In this document: piece by piece, positions 45,580 through 57,842 of the stretch
Position numbering within the stretch: position 1 is the first letter of the stretch
Layout: the number at the start of each line of letters is the position of its first letter
From: Hysterangium stoloniferum
Lineage: Eukaryota; Basidiomycota; Agaricomycetes; Hysterangiales; Hysterangiaceae
NCBI GenBank assembly: GCA_015178975.1
Contig: WHVD01000195.1
Coordinates: 79,811 to 143,810 of the forward strand
Length of the DNA: 64,000 bases
Direction: 5' to 3'
Position numbers and translations under genes: made by a program
Notes under the pieces: generated by a model
Databases searched by the model: none
What the model saw: only the letters and a program-made list of their open reading frames with translations
What the model was told of the DNA's origin: nothing

Positions 45580-47141
45580 TGTTATGACCGGAATTCCCAC
45601 CGGACTCCAGGCACTACCTTATAAGCACCTGTGCCCTATACGTACCAATTGTCAGTTTACCAGAATTCCCGCCAGACTCCGTAGGTCAGACTTGTCCATG
45701 TTCGACTTCATTACATTGTGTATCAGTCACCAGAATACCTGCTGGACTCCGTCCCTGTCTATGTCTGACCTCATCCCATGCATCAGTCACTGGACCCTGC
45801 TCGGAAAACCTGTCATCCCTCTAACTGAGCCCCATTCCTGTTTTAGTCAAATGACCTGTCATGATTTGGACTCTGCTCCCACTCCGTTTCCCATTATGGT
45901 TTATGACCTGTCACGATTTGGACTCCACTTGTTACGACCGTGTCGCAACCCTATCGGTCCCAAGGTTATCGCCACTTGTCAACGTTTCAAGTCATCCTCT
46001 CGGAAACCATCGGCCCCGAAGCTGACAAATGTTTTCGCGAAGATCAAACTCCATTTACGCCCACGTCAAAATAACTCGTATTGTCTGGTCAAACTTTGAT
46101 ACGTCCCCTTTATTATGTTGATCCGTCCAATCTTATGTTTCGCATATGTCTAGCTATATTTGTAGTCCTTGAACTATTTCCTTTTATCGTAATCCGCTCT
46201 CAGTTATCATCGGCCTCTGAACTAATCATAAACTTCCCATTCCTAGTCAAGCTTATTGTTAATACCGTGTTCCGCCCTTCTCCCCATTAGTAATTTCCAG
46301 ACGCCTGTCACTTGTATATGAACCCGCTGTAGTTGTAGTCACTAGGCAATCAGAATATCGACTCAGAATACCCTCATACGCCTGTATCAGTCTCATACTA
46401 AGAATCCCCCCATCCGCCTTCGCATGCGCTCGCCCACTCCCGGCCCCGACCCCTTGGCCTGACGCTCGACTTGTCCTTCGATTCCAATTGGTATCACGCT
46501 GAAAGGTACTCATTAGGATTAGTCTTCGCCTGCCCGAAATTTAAGGACATCCTACGGATATTTGCGAGGGCGCAGCACATAAGCTGAAGCCAAGTCCTTC
46601 CGATCGGTCCCTGTCGGCCACCGACATTAGTCAGTTTTCAGTTCTTAACACCACTCCATCCCATTCCATTCCTAACACCAAATTTGGTGTTTACTTATCT
46701 TGTTTTATGTTTGCTAGTTTTGTTTTCATTATTACTAGATTTGGTATGTTATTCATTCCACAGTCTATATAGTCTGGCAGATGTTGTACATACAATCCAG
46801 TCAGAAAATCAGCTTAGATTCTCCCCAGCAATCTAGTACATTTTCTGCTCTAAACTCCTCTTTGAATTACACCGCTCTCACTAGTTGGAGCCCACAGGCT
46901 CCAACGCATCTATCTCTCAACCTCCAACTTATCTTTCTCGACTCCCTGACCTCTCAACCCACAACCTCTGACCTATGACCCCTCAACCCACAAACTCCGC
47001 CTGGACTCCCTGGGATTCCCATCCGCCTGTTTGAAATTGGACAACACGATCTTACAAGGGCACAGCCTATAAGCTGAAGCCAAGTCCTACCGGATTTCCT
47101 GCAGGTTTCTCCAGAAACCCACCATGTACATACCCTTAACA
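45580..47141 (+). repeat. 5' LTR of G3 with nested LTR-A
   Basis: Begins TGTTATGACCGG, ends cccttaaca. LTR-A copy 4 inserted at gactccact. Conserved motif at 47069. Confidence 0.9.
45930..46650 (+). mobile_element. Solo LTR-A copy 4, 721 bp, TSD CCACT
   Basis: Begins TGTTACGACCGTG and ends gttcttaaca, flanked by ccact at 45925-45929 and 46651-46655. CpG-rich, recent. Conserved motif at 46579. Confidence 0.94.
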
Positions 47142-47845
47142 GTATTTTCTGACTAAGACTCACAGATTGTTCAATATGCCACCAAGAAGAAAACCACACG
47201 CACAGGCATCATTACCTGGACCATCGACTCTTCATTCCCCATTAACTTTGTATACCAGCCAGACACTCGCGAACCAGCCAGAAGCCATGGAAGAAGCCCA
47301 TATCGAAGAAGTCCCAGAAAACCAGGACGAATCTGAGCACAAGGATGAGTCCATGGCCCCCAACAAGGGCAAGGGTGTCGAAAATCCCCTGTCTAACAAT
47401 CAACTGCCACTTCGGATCCCACCTCTGAGTATTTAGCAATCACTTTAGAAAGATTGATGAATCATATGCTCCGAGAAGGCAAAAAGAAAGATCCAGAACC
47501 TCCACAGTAAAAAGTCAATGCTCTGGAACCCTTCATGGGTTCCAACCCAAACAAACTCTCTACTTTCCTCATGCAATGTTGCTTCAATTTCTGCAATTGA
47601 TCTGCTGCATTCTCCATGGCCTCCTGAAAAGTCAACTACACACTTTCATACTTGTTGGGATCCGTGTTGAAATGGTTCAAACTGGCTTTTAGCAGACTTT
47701 CTGAGGAAGAGCCACTTTGGCTCGAAGATTGGGATGATTTTGTTGAGGAGCTTGAAACCAACTTTGGCCCATATGACCCAACCAGAGAAGCCAAGAAAAG
47801 TCTCACTAATTTTCTCATGAAGGACACACAGTGCATCATGGACTA

Positions 47846-49447
47846 CAGTAGGCAACAAAACCCTTACAATGTTTTGCACTTTTTGAAAGACATGGCTATT
47901 CCTCCAGAAATAAATTCTGTAAATTGCTGAAAATATTATGTAATATACTTCAACATCATACCTTCCAGAAAGGCACAGCCACAAGGCACCATGTCCTTAT
48001 TTGGTATGTCCACATCACACACAAACCAATAGCTCATTGTAAGGGTTTTGTTGCACACTATTTTGAGACTATTATTACAAGAAATTAGTATTTAGTATGG
48101 CCCCCCTTTGCTCTAATCACTGCTGCAAGTCTTCTAGGCATACTCTCAATAAGCTTCTGACACTCCTCCTTTGGAATCTCTTCCCACACCTTCTGCACTC
48201 TCTCCCATAGTTCATGAACACTATTTGCAGGCTGTTCATACTCCCCCAGCTTCTTTTTGACATGATTCCACAGATGTTCAATAGGATTCATGTCAGGAGA
48301 TTGTGCAGGCCACTTGAGGACTGTAACATCATGGTCATTAAACCATTTCTGGGCCTTGTTACTGCTGTGTTTGGGGTCATTGTCTTGTTGAAACATAACA
48401 TCAGCCACTGTTTTGTTGTAATATTTGAGGGTTTGCTGGAGTTCATCATCCAGGATCTCCACATAAATCTCAGCATCCATCCTCCCATCAATTTTGGTTG
48501 CAAACCCAACCCCAGCCCAGCCTATGCATCCCCACATCATCAGGTTTTCTCCTCCAAACTTGACTGTTCCCTCTACTAACCTATCATTTAACCTCTCACC
48601 CACATTTTTCCACACATTTTTCCTTCTATCTGATCCCAGCCTATTAATCTTAGTCTCATCAGACCATATGACCCTCTTCCAGTCCTCCAGGGTCCATTCC
48701 AAATGCCTTTCTGCAAACTCCAATTGAGATTTCCAATAATGAGATTTGAGAAGTGGCCTTTTTCTCTTTACCACAGCCCTCATGCCTATGGTTTTGAGGT
48801 GGTGACGCACTGTTTGTGAAGTAATAGGAGTGTTGATGATGTCTATAAGTTTCTTGGTTGCCTGTGTGGCATTATCAACCTTCCCCATGCCAATTATTCT
48901 TCTAGCATAGGCAATATTGGCTGTGGTAAGCTTTGTAGGATGGCCACCAGAGCATTTGGGGAGGTCAGGGTGATGCTCAGAGTGAATACAACTGATGGTG
49001 GCACTGCTGAGATGAGTTTGGTAACATATTTGAGCTCCAGAAATGCCAGAGTCAAGTAGAGTAAGAACATGTTGGATTTGGCTGGAGGAGAGCTTTTTCA
49101 TTGTGAGTAGGGTGATTGTGGGATTCCAACTGGTTGCTTTCATCTTATATACATTGAGGAAGAGTGGTCACATGACTTTGTTGAACTTTATAAACAAAGT
49201 CATGTGACTAGGACCTATTTTGAACTTTAAAAATGTGTGCAACAAAACCCTTACAATGAGCTATTGGTTTGTGTGTGATGTGGACTTACCAAATAAGGAT
49301 GTGGTGCCTTGTGGCTGTGCATTTCTGGAAGGTATGATGTTGAAGTATATTACATAATATTTTTGGCATTTTACAGAATTTATTTCTGGAGGAATAGCCA
49401 TGTCTTTCAAAAAGTGCAAAACATTGTAAGGGTTTTGTTGCCTACTG
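47846..49447 (-). mobile_element. Tc1 element T2, complete, 1,602 bp, TA target duplication
   Basis: TIRs of ~213 bp at 47846-48058 and 49235-49447 differ at only a few sites. They begin CAGTAGGCAACAAAACCC and are flanked by TA. Each TIR ends with an inverted copy of its own outer motif (aacaaaacccttacaatg / cattgtaagggttttgtt). Removing the element restores G-family gag. Transposase intact on the minus strand. Confidence 0.95.
48085..49143 (-). CDS. Tc1 transposase, intact DD34E
   Basis: 352 codons, full Tc1 length. The N-terminal paired HTH region is at residues ~17-120 (SSSQIQHVLTLLDSG, SATISCIH, TSQTVRHHLKTIG). The catalytic core has IWSDETK (first Asp, about residue 160), FQQDNDPKH (second Asp) and SPDMNPIEHLW (Glu). 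I count 34 residues between the second Asp and the Glu, the Tc1 hallmark. It would cut and paste its own element at TA sites in the nucleus. The start may be M1 or the internal Met of MKKLSSS at about residue 15. No stop or frameshift, and TIRs are present on both sides, so it may still be active or be recently so. Confidence 0.93.
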   Translation of the reverse strand: MKATSWNPTITLLTMKKLSSSQIQHVLTLLDSGISGAQICYQTHLSSATISCIHSEHHPDLPKCSGGHPTKLTTANIAYARRIIGMGKVDNATQATKKLIDIINTPITSQTVRHHLKTIGMRAVVKRKRPLLKSHYWKSQLEFAERHLEWTLEDWKRVIWSDETKINRLGSDRRKNVWKNVGERLNDRLVEGTVKFGGENLMMWGCIGWAGVGFATKIDGRMDAEIYVEILDDELQQTLKYYNKTVADVMFQQDNDPKHSSNKAQKWFNDHDVTVLKWPAQSPDMNPIEHLWNHVKKKLGEYEQPANSVHELWERVQKVWEEIPKEECQKLIESMPRRLAAVIRAKGGHTKY

Positions 49448-49760
49448 TATATCATCCAATTCAATAACCTTGCAGCTTGTTGTCAGTGGGGTGATGCCAC
49501 TCTCTGCCCCCAATTCTATGCCAGTCTGCCATCCCACCTTAAAGACAAAGTCTCGAAAGGAGAAGATGGCAAGCCAAAAACCCTGTCCTGTATGTTCCTT
49601 AAGGCTCAAAATGCAGATGCACGTTATTGGGAATGTTGTGTGGAAGTTGCCTGTGAGACCTCCATGGACAAAATGAACAAGTCCACAGCCAATAAAACCA
49701 ATAACAACAACTCATCAACCAACAACCAGAACTCCATGCAATCTGACAAGAAGAACAATC

Positions 49761-49793
<33 letters not shown>

Positions 49794-50039
49794 AGGTCAA
49801 CAGTCTGGCAAGCAAACTGGAAAACCCGACCTCACAGGCAAACTCGGACCCAATGGCAAATTGACCCCACAGGAAAGACAACATCGTATGGACAATAACC
49901 TCTGTCTCTTGTGTGGAAAACTCAGTCATCGAGTTCTGGAATGTCTGCTGGCAAAAGCAAACTCTGCAAAGGGTCGAACAGCCAAGGCCTCCACGGAAAC
50001 TCCATTGAAGGACAAACCGGCTTCCAACTCAAAAAAAAA

Positions 50040-53000
50040 GAGTGAGCAACCCCACAGACTCCATGCAGGTTGGGGGTTGCGTTGCCTCTCCACACATTCA
50101 AGAGTTTACCCATCTCAACACATCCGCTCTTTCGCATTCTGATTCATTTTTCATTAAACTTATGTCTAATATGATTCCGAAATTTGTTTTTTCAGCTCTT
50201 ATAGATTCCAGCTCAACTCATTGTTTTTTAGATACAAAATTCACGCAAAAAAAATCTGTTGTCAACTTATCCGATAAATCCCATTGGCCTCTCCCTTTTC
50301 GATGGCACAAGTAATTCAGTTGTCACCCAAGCTTGTGATTTATCCATCTGTTTCCCGTGTGGAACATCTCAGTTGGTCACTTTCTATGTGACCCAGTTAG
50401 ACTCAAGTTGCTTGGTGGTCCTAGGACACAACTGGCTTACCCACTACAATCCATTGATTAACTGGATAGCAAACAGTATAACTTTCCAGACACCTGTGGC
50501 AGCCAAGGAAACTGCACCCGACATGGCCTCCACGGCACCCATGGCCTTCCTGGCACCTGCAGTCTCGAGGACTCCTGTGATCCCTACGGCACCCATAGCT
50601 TCCCTGGAACTCATAGCACCTCCATCTATCTTTCTGATTAATACTGCAGCTTTTATTAGGGCTACAAAAATGTATGGGTCCCAGGTGTTCACTATCAACT
50701 TAAAAATTGATGAAGCAACTGGTCATTTTTCAACCCCGGTATCCAAATCTGAGCAAGCTGCTGACCTAGAAGGCATCCCAGAGAAATATCATGACTTCAT
50801 GGATGTTTTTAGCAAGTGGAAAGCTGACCGGCTTCTGCCCCACAGAGAGTACGACTTCAAAAATTGATCTCGAAGAAGGCACCCAGCCACCTCTAGGACA
50901 TATTTACCCGCTCTTGTCCACAGAACTTTCCATAATCCACGATTTCCTGGATGAACATTTGTCCATAGGTTTTATCAGGCCCTCAAAGTCTCCTTTTGGA
51001 GCACCTGTTCTGTTCGTCAAGAAAAAGGATGTATCCCTTAGACTATGTGTTGATTTCAGAGGACTCAATGCTGTCACCAAAAAGGATAAGTATCCACTTC
51101 CACTTATATCTGATCTGCTCGATGCTCCATGGAATGCCCAGATTTACACCAAAATAGACCTCAAACATGCCTATCATTTGGTCTGGATCTCTGCAGGCAA
51201 CAAATGGAAAACCACTTTTAGAACCCGCTATGGGGCCTTTGAGTGGTTGATGATGCCCTTTGGACTCACCAATGCTCCGTCTGTTTTTCAACATTTTATC
51301 AACAACATTTTCTCCGACATGCTTGATGTATGTGTCATTGTTTACTTGGATGACATTCTTATCTACTCCGCACATCCTATGGAACACAACAAACAGGTCC
51401 ATGGAGTTCTCCAGAGACTCAGACAACATGGTTTATTCATGAATGGTAAAAAATGTACTTTTGACACAGACTCTGTGGAATACCTGGGTTTCATAATGGG
51501 ACCCAATGGACTCCGCATGGATGAAACTAAGTGCAAGTCATCAAAGATTGGCCAGAACCCTGAAAAGTTAAAGATATACAATCTTTCCTTGGCTTTGCCA
51601 ATTTTTACAGACAGTTTATCCACGGATATTTCAACATCACAGTTCCCCTTACCCATCTTACATGTAAGAATACTCTATGGAATTTTAATGATAAGTGTCA
51701 AAAAGCTTTCAATCTTTTAAAAATTCTTTTTCTTCAGCTCCAATCCTGTCACACTGGAAACCAGACTTCCCGCTCATTGTTGAATCAGATGCCTCAGACT
51801 ATGTGCTTGGAGCCATTCTGTCTATCCAGGACTCCAATGGAGAAGTCCACCCCATGGCTTTGCTGTCCCAGACTTTCACTGGAGCAGAGCTCAATTACGA
51901 TGTTCATGATAAGGAACTCCTGGCAATTTTTTCAGCTTTCAAAATGTAGTGACACTATTTGGAAGGCTTGGGAACTCCAATTGATGTTGTAACAGATCAC
52001 AAAAACCTGGAATACTTTTCTACTACAAAGCTTTTGACCCGTCGACAGGCCCACTGGTCTGAATACCTATCAGCTTTCAATATGACTATCCACTTTTGAC
52101 CCGGCCATCTCAGCAGCAAACCCAATGCTTTAACTAGACAATGGGATGTCTATCCTAAAGAGGGGAGCAATGACTACGCCACAGTAAACCCGCACAACCT
52201 GAAACCCATTTTCACAAATCAGCAACTTACTGCATCAGTCCGCGCAACTTTCCTCATCAATCCCATTGTCCGTGGAATTATCATTATGGATATTGAGAAG
52301 CTACATCAAGATATTCTATCACCAATTCTGCTAGACCTGATAACTAAAGCACACCTTGACAATCCCATGGACCCCGATCAACCCCAGTGGTCTCTTGATC
52401 AGCATGGTTTCATTAGACTTGACGATCACATCTATGTACTGGACTCCGATGGCCTCTGCCTCAGGATCCTTCAGTACAAACATGATCACCCACTCTCCGG
52501 ACATTTCAGGTACAACAAAACTCTATCATTAATAAGAAGAGAATACACTTGGCCCGGACTCTGTGGATTCATTAAGCACTATTGTAAATCTTGCACTACT
52601 TGTCCACACTCGAAATCTCAGCAACACAAGCCATACGGCCTTTTGAAACACCTCCCAGTACTGGAACACCCATGGAATTCCATCTCTATGGATTTCATTG
52701 AACACCGGATTCCAAAGGCTTTTCCACCATTCTAGTCGTTGTTGACAGATTCTCAAAACAAGGTATATTCATCCCTACATATGATACAATTACATCCATG
52801 CAGTTAAGCAGAACTTTTTATTATCCATGTATTTTCCAAGCATGGAGTTCCATCCCACATAACTTCTGACCAAGGATCAGAGTTCGTATCTCACTTCTTT
52901 AGATCCCTCAGGAAATCCTTGGACATGAAACTACATTTCATGTCCGGACATCACTTAGAAGGCGATGGACAAACCAAATGCATCAATCAGACATTGGAGC

Positions 53001-53757
53001 AATATCTCCACGTACATATATTGCAAATATCAACAGGACAATTGGAAATCCTGATTACCACTTGCAGAATTTGCTTACAACAATGCACCCGCGGCCACTA
53101 CTAGTGTTTCCCCATTCTTTGCAAATAAAGGATATAATCCAAATATTACAGTACATCCAGAATGAAATCTGGCCTCTGCCCACACTCAAGAGTTCACCAT
53201 GGACCTCCACAAGCTCCACGAGGAACTCTGGACTGCAATAAAGTCTGCCCAAGAGCAATATCAACATTCAGGGGACAAACACCAGATTCCACCACCCAAC
53301 TTTAAGATTGGCGATCATGTTTTTGTCAAAGCTCAATTCTTTAGGACTACCCATCCATCAAAAAAGCTTGCTGAAAAATATTTAGGTCCATTTGAAATTA
53401 TAGCACAAGTAGGTTCAGTTTCTTGGACCCTATGGCTTCTGGATAGCATGTGCGTGGTTCACCTGGTATTTCATGTTTCTATGCTAGAACCTTGTACTGC
53501 TAACACTATCCCAGATCATGGGCAATATCCACCTCCTCTGGTCATTATTGATGGAGAACCTGAGTTTGAAATCTCACAAATTTTAGATTCAAAAATTGAC
53601 AAGTGTCAATGCACTTGTAAACTGCTTTACTTGGTCAAGTGGGCAGGTTATGAGGGCACCAATGAAGAAACCTCATGAATTTTGGCCACAGAACTCAGTA
53701 ATGCCACAGAAATCATTACTGACTTTCATACAGCTTACCCACTCAAACCTGGACCAC
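50040..53757 (+). pseudogene. Pol of G3: protease, RT, RNase H, integrase, chromodomain
   Basis: Protease LIDSSSTH (Gly to Ser at the DSG active site, about 50202). RT (50880-51500) keeps YLDD (about 51346). RNase H lies at about 51780-52130, the integrase zinc region CKSCTTC at about 52590, MDFIEH at about 52689, TSDQGSEF at about 52863, GPFEII at about 53385 and the chromodomain KLLYLVKWAGYEG at about 53619. A TGA replaces the Trp codon of the TSWIL motif near 53677. Several frameshifts (50865, 51530, 51720). Non-functional. Confidence 0.88.
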
Positions 53758-54556
53758 TGTTACAACCAGAAATCCCACCGGACTCCAGGCACTAACTTAT
53801 ATGCACCCATTATCAGTTTACTGGAATTCCTGCTGGACTCCGTACATCAGACTTGTCTACATTTGACTTTGTTACGTTGTGTTTCAGTCACCAGAAAACC
53901 CACCAGACTCCATCCCTGTCTATGTCTGACCTCGTCCCACACATCAGTCACCGGACCCCACTCGGAATACCCATCTTCCCTCTAACAGAGCCCCATTCCC
54001 ATTTTAGTCAAATGACCTGTCACGATTTGGACTCCGCTCCCACTCCATTTCCTGTTATGGTTTATGATTTATCACTATTTGGACTCTGCTCCATTCCGTC
54101 CCATTCCTAACACCAAATTTGGTGTTTACTATTCCTGTTTTATGGTTTGCTCATTTCATTTCATCATTACTGGATTTGGTATGTCATTCACTCCACGGTC
54201 TATTTAAACTGGCAGATGTTGTACATACAATCCAGTCAGAAAATCGGCTTAGATTCCCCCCAGTAATCTAATACATTTTCCACTCTAAACTCCTACTTGA
54301 ATTACACCACTCACACTAGTCAGAGCCCACAGGCTCTGGCACATCTATCTCTCTTACCTATATTGACTCACAACCCACGACCTCTGACCTACAACCCCTT
54401 GACCCACGACCCCCACCTGGACTCCCCGGGATTCCCATCCACCTGTCTGAAATTGGACAACACGATCTAGCGAGGGTGCAGCCTATAAGCTGAAGCCAAG
54501 TCCTACCGGATATTCCGCAGGTTTCTCCGGAGACCTGCCATGTACGTACCCTAACA
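53758..54556 (+). mobile_element. Solo G-family LTR, 799 bp, TSD ACCAC
   Basis: Begins TGTTACAACCAG and ends accctaaca, flanked by accac at 53753-53757 and 54557-54561. It sits at the 3' end of G3 pol; the sequence after it continues as in G1 after pol. So it is a later solo insertion, not the G3 3' LTR. Conserved motif at 54485. Confidence 0.9.
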
Positions 54557-54814
54557 ACCACTATCTTCTCTTTGACCACACTCTGTGGACCCCGTGTTAC
54601 ATTTGGACTCATTCTCATTATTCCCTGTTTATGTCTCTCTTTGCTTTTACAGGTTCTGACATGTTTTCAAGTCCTTAAGCGGATTTCCTGTGGACTTTGA
54701 TTTTTATGCTTTTCACACCTTACTTCTATTTTCAAAAATTATTAAACTTTTATTTTTATTCATCTACATTGATGGGGCTGTCTTTTTTTCCCACCTCAGC
54801 TTTCCCCGCCTCAT

Positions 54815-55690
54815 TCATCTCCTCAGGAACTCCACTATCTCCACAGGAACCCTGTCCTCATCTGACCCAGCATCCTCAGAACTCCCAACCTGCAGCTCTT
54901 CATATATATAGCTGCCATACTCCACCAGGAACTTCCAAAATTCCTCGCAGAGTCTGCAAAGTTCCTTCACCACCACTATCTGCACCTTGTTGCTCTTCCG
55001 GAGCAACTCATTTTGGGCCTCTATGCCCTCAGTGATCTATCCCAAAACATCATCCAAACCGGCAAACCTGTCTGACCTGCTGATGTCCCACACCATGGAC
55101 ACTGTGGGCTGCTTGTGAACCAGGGAGCACCTCACTTTGAGGTGCGCACACTGGAAGCAACCCAGTCCCCACCTGGATTTTCAATTGCAATCCGTGTTCC
55201 GGTCATTACAACCGGAACACCACAGGTCATTCTGTGTTGGTAGGTGGACTGGTGCCACCTTCCTTGCCTTCTGTTGATGTGGTTAGTTCCCCAGAATGCC
55301 CATGGACCCAAGACTTACCTTTTGGGGGCTCTCCGGCTCCTCCTCGGACTCAGACTCTACTTCTGTCACCTTGTGCTGGAAAATGCCAAGTCAGTTAAGT
55401 TGTCATGTTGTAACTACAAGACTTACTTTGCCCACAGCAAATGCGGCCCTGTCCACAGCCACCCTGGCTTTCTCCACAGCAACCTGTGCAGCCTCCTCCT
55501 CCTCCTTCTTCCTCTGCTCCTCAGCCACTTTCTCCGTGGCCAATGCCACCTGGTATTCCTTGTCCAAGGCCTCCTCGACCTCCCTGGCTTCTCTCTCTGC
55601 CTCCTCTTGCTGTCAATGCTGTTCCTCCTGCTGCACCAAAATTTGGGCAGCAGTGAGAGGCGCATGGTATTGGTTGCCCGTGGAGGGCCC
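54815..55690 (-). pseudogene. Antisense accessory ORF of chromovirus G3 (coiled coil + Zn2Cys6-spaced cluster)
   Basis: Homologue of the G1 antisense ORF. From 55690 downward: a Glu/Lys/Ala-rich coiled-coil region (AEREAREVEEAL, EEQRKKEEEEAA), intron 55426-55376 (gtaagt..ccag), short exon (VTEVESESEEEPESPQ), intron 55318-55271 (gtaagt..acag). Then a cysteine cluster at 55219-55127 spaced CX2CX6CX9CX2CX6C, exactly the fungal Zn(II)2Cys6 pattern, with basic residues inside. The tail NELLRKSNKVQ..CEEFWKFLVEYG ends TGA 54815-54817. TGA/TAG stops interrupt it, one inside the cluster, and the N-terminus is cut by the insertion at 55691. Role unknown; the cluster suggests DNA binding, perhaps element control. 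Confidence 0.75.
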
Positions 55691-56891
55691 TGTGATGTAT
55701 CAACATTATCTCATAATATCCTCTTAATTTTCTGTGGATTATTTAATATTCTTTTGAATTTATTGTATTTTTATTATATTTTTATTGTGAAATATAAGGC
55801 CTTATTCCTTTTAACTTCACATAATAATAGCATATATGAGCTCATATTATGCTATTATATCTTAGTTAATTTAATATAATTTTTAACTAATTATTTATAT
55901 TTTATTTACTTAGTTATTACCTTTTGGCACCTTGCTGCAGCCCAGTTTGCACATTTTTGAAGTATGTGACTTATTAGATAAGCCTCCGGTGTCAGGATGT
56001 CACAAAAGTCACGAATGTGACTACCCGATTCACACAAGTCACGAACGTGACTACCTGAGTCATTATTAGATTCTGCCAACTCATCGTTTGCTTCCGTCCC
56101 GGTGTAAGTTCGTTACTAGGAAAAGACCTAATAACCTGCGCGCAACGGTCAAGTCTTTATGATGGTCACTGACACAGTCGTTCTTGAAACCAGTCTATAA
56201 CCAAACACACTCGGAGCGAGAGGCTAGAGATCGGACCTTGGATGACGTAAACAAAGATGATATCAAAAGGCTGACGTAAGCCTAATGTCGAGGAGTGTAG
56301 AACTTCAACAATAAGAGACACTACAGTATCCCTTACTGGCCGTAGGAGTGAGACTGAGAGTAAGACTTAAGAGATTGTCCTTAAGAATGAGCTTCGAAAT
56401 GAGATACAACGAAATTGCTTGTTCAATAGTGGGCAAAAGAGAGGCCCTTATATACATGAGAGAGCACAGGTCAAATCAAACATCTACAAACAACGACACA
56501 ATAACGATGCGATATGGTGTGAGTCATCTCTGAGTCATCACAATAGGAGTGTTAGTAAAGCTGTGAACAATAATAGGGGGAGGCTGCGCTGAACAATAAG
56601 AGAATGACAAACAAAAGATGAGATCAGACATGTGATACGGATAAATGGGGAAACACAATAGAACAATAGGGGAAGTGAGTCAGACAATAGGGATGATGGA
56701 GTAATAGAAGTGATGGCTGATGAAACATCGATGACATGAGTCAGAAACACAAGAATCCCACGATAATGTGTCACCCTCAAATGCTATGCTTGATTTCGAA
56801 ATCTTGACAATATTACCAATCGATGAACCGAGATTGGACGTATTGTGTTCCTAGTTTTGCAGTATAAGGAGGGGACACAATCAATCACCAT

Positions 56892-57431
56892 TTAGAACCA
56901 GGTGGTGAGTAGGCTCCACAACCATGCAAGGAACACGAATCGACGACGACCTCGACGAGGCTCTACTTGACTTCCCTCTGGAACCGGGGTCCTAAATAAC
57001 TTGGGTCCTCTGTGATCTCCTACTGGAGTGAACGTTGCCATGTAATAGATTCCCGATGACGGTGGGGAACAGTCCTGGTGGAACACTCGATCGAATCGAT
57101 AGTGGAGGATTTCGGAGGAGCCATCATAGTGCTCTATACGAATGAAGACAGGATCGTCTGGAGCATATGGGAGTCGAATACCTTGTCGACGGAGGAAACG
57201 ATGGTATTTCTTGGAGGAGCATGAGTGGGCTGGTAGGGGCTTGGAAATGATGTCTGAGGATGAGGAGAAGCGAGACGTTATTGGCTGGAGTTCTATTTGG
57301 GAGTGAAGAGTCGGTTTTGAGTAGGAACTGAGGGTTACTTTGGAGGACGATGCAGTGTTGAACATGATGGAGTTTTGGTCGTCTGTTTGATGAAACTGAT
57401 TTGGCTGTGTAGAAGTCGTCTTGAGTGCCAA
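56892..57431 (-). CDS. Hypothetical protein, 179 aa
   Basis: Single ORF from ATG 57431. Ser/Thr/Gln-rich first ~65 residues, then a more compact region with basic and aromatic residues (KKYHRFLRRQGIRLPYAPDDP, IRIEHYDGSSEI) and a hydrophobic end (FVFLAWLWSLLTTWF). It matches no family I recognise. It lies inside the long insertion C', so it may be element-derived. A real gene is possible but unproven. Confidence 0.3.
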   Translation of the reverse strand: MALKTTSTQPNQFHQTDDQNSIMFNTASSSKVTLSSYSKPTLHSQIELQPITSRFSSSSDIISKPLPAHSCSSKKYHRFLRRQGIRLPYAPDDPVFIRIEHYDGSSEILHYRFDRVFHQDCSPPSSGIYYMATFTPVGDHRGPKLFRTPVPEGSQVEPRRGRRRFVFLAWLWSLLTTWF

Positions 57432-57842
57432 AGTATATATAAGAATTTGTGCTTGTGACGTGACTTGAAACTATTGCCATATTAGTCTCTTTCCGATTGA
57501 ACTCTCTACACCGGGACCGCGGCCTTGAACCTTCATGTTCAAGCAACCCTTGTCTCAGAGAAGGGAATCACATGATAAACAAAGGGTAAATAATGAGTAG
57601 AATATGAGGTCATTATGATCTCACTAATGACCTCATAAACTAAATAGTTAGCTAATCATTGAGTTATCAAAATGTATATAAGGAGGGCCAAGTTTCCAAT
57701 AAAACCAATCTATCTCTCACATATTTTACAGTACAGCACAGAAGCTTACCTCATCATCCTAAGGACAATAATAACCTTAGTCTGATACACTCACTGCAAG
57801 CACCTACACTTGCAGCATCTTGAATCTTTGTCAGCAACTCTT

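Larger units (their letters stand above)
47176..50072 (+). pseudogene. Gag of G3, split by Tc1 element T2
   Basis: ATG 47176 (MPPRRKPHAQ). A frameshift near 47420 and a TGA at about 47626 disrupt it; the TGA is the same codon as the TGA in G4 Gag (G1 has CAA). T2 is inserted at 47846. The zinc knuckle CLLCGKLSHRVLEC (about 49902) and a short aac/aca run (49766-49792, Asn/Thr) follow. Non-functional. Confidence 0.85.
45580..55690 (+). mobile_element. Ty3/Gypsy chromovirus G3, decayed, with nested Tc1 and LTRs
   Basis: Same family as G1 and G4. Order: 5' LTR (45580-47141, with LTR-A copy 4), gag (47176-50072, split by Tc1 element T2), pol (to about 53750), solo G LTR (53758-54556), antisense accessory ORF (54815-55690). 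It is broken at 55691 by another long element; its 3' LTR is not in the window. It is inserted in the G2 3' LTR (left flank agaat). CpG-depleted relative to G4. Confidence 0.9.

Noticed and set aside
55423-55706. Arg/Gly- and Pro-rich ORFs on either strand
   Set aside because: Shadow frames of the antisense accessory ORF's Glu/Lys/Ala region.
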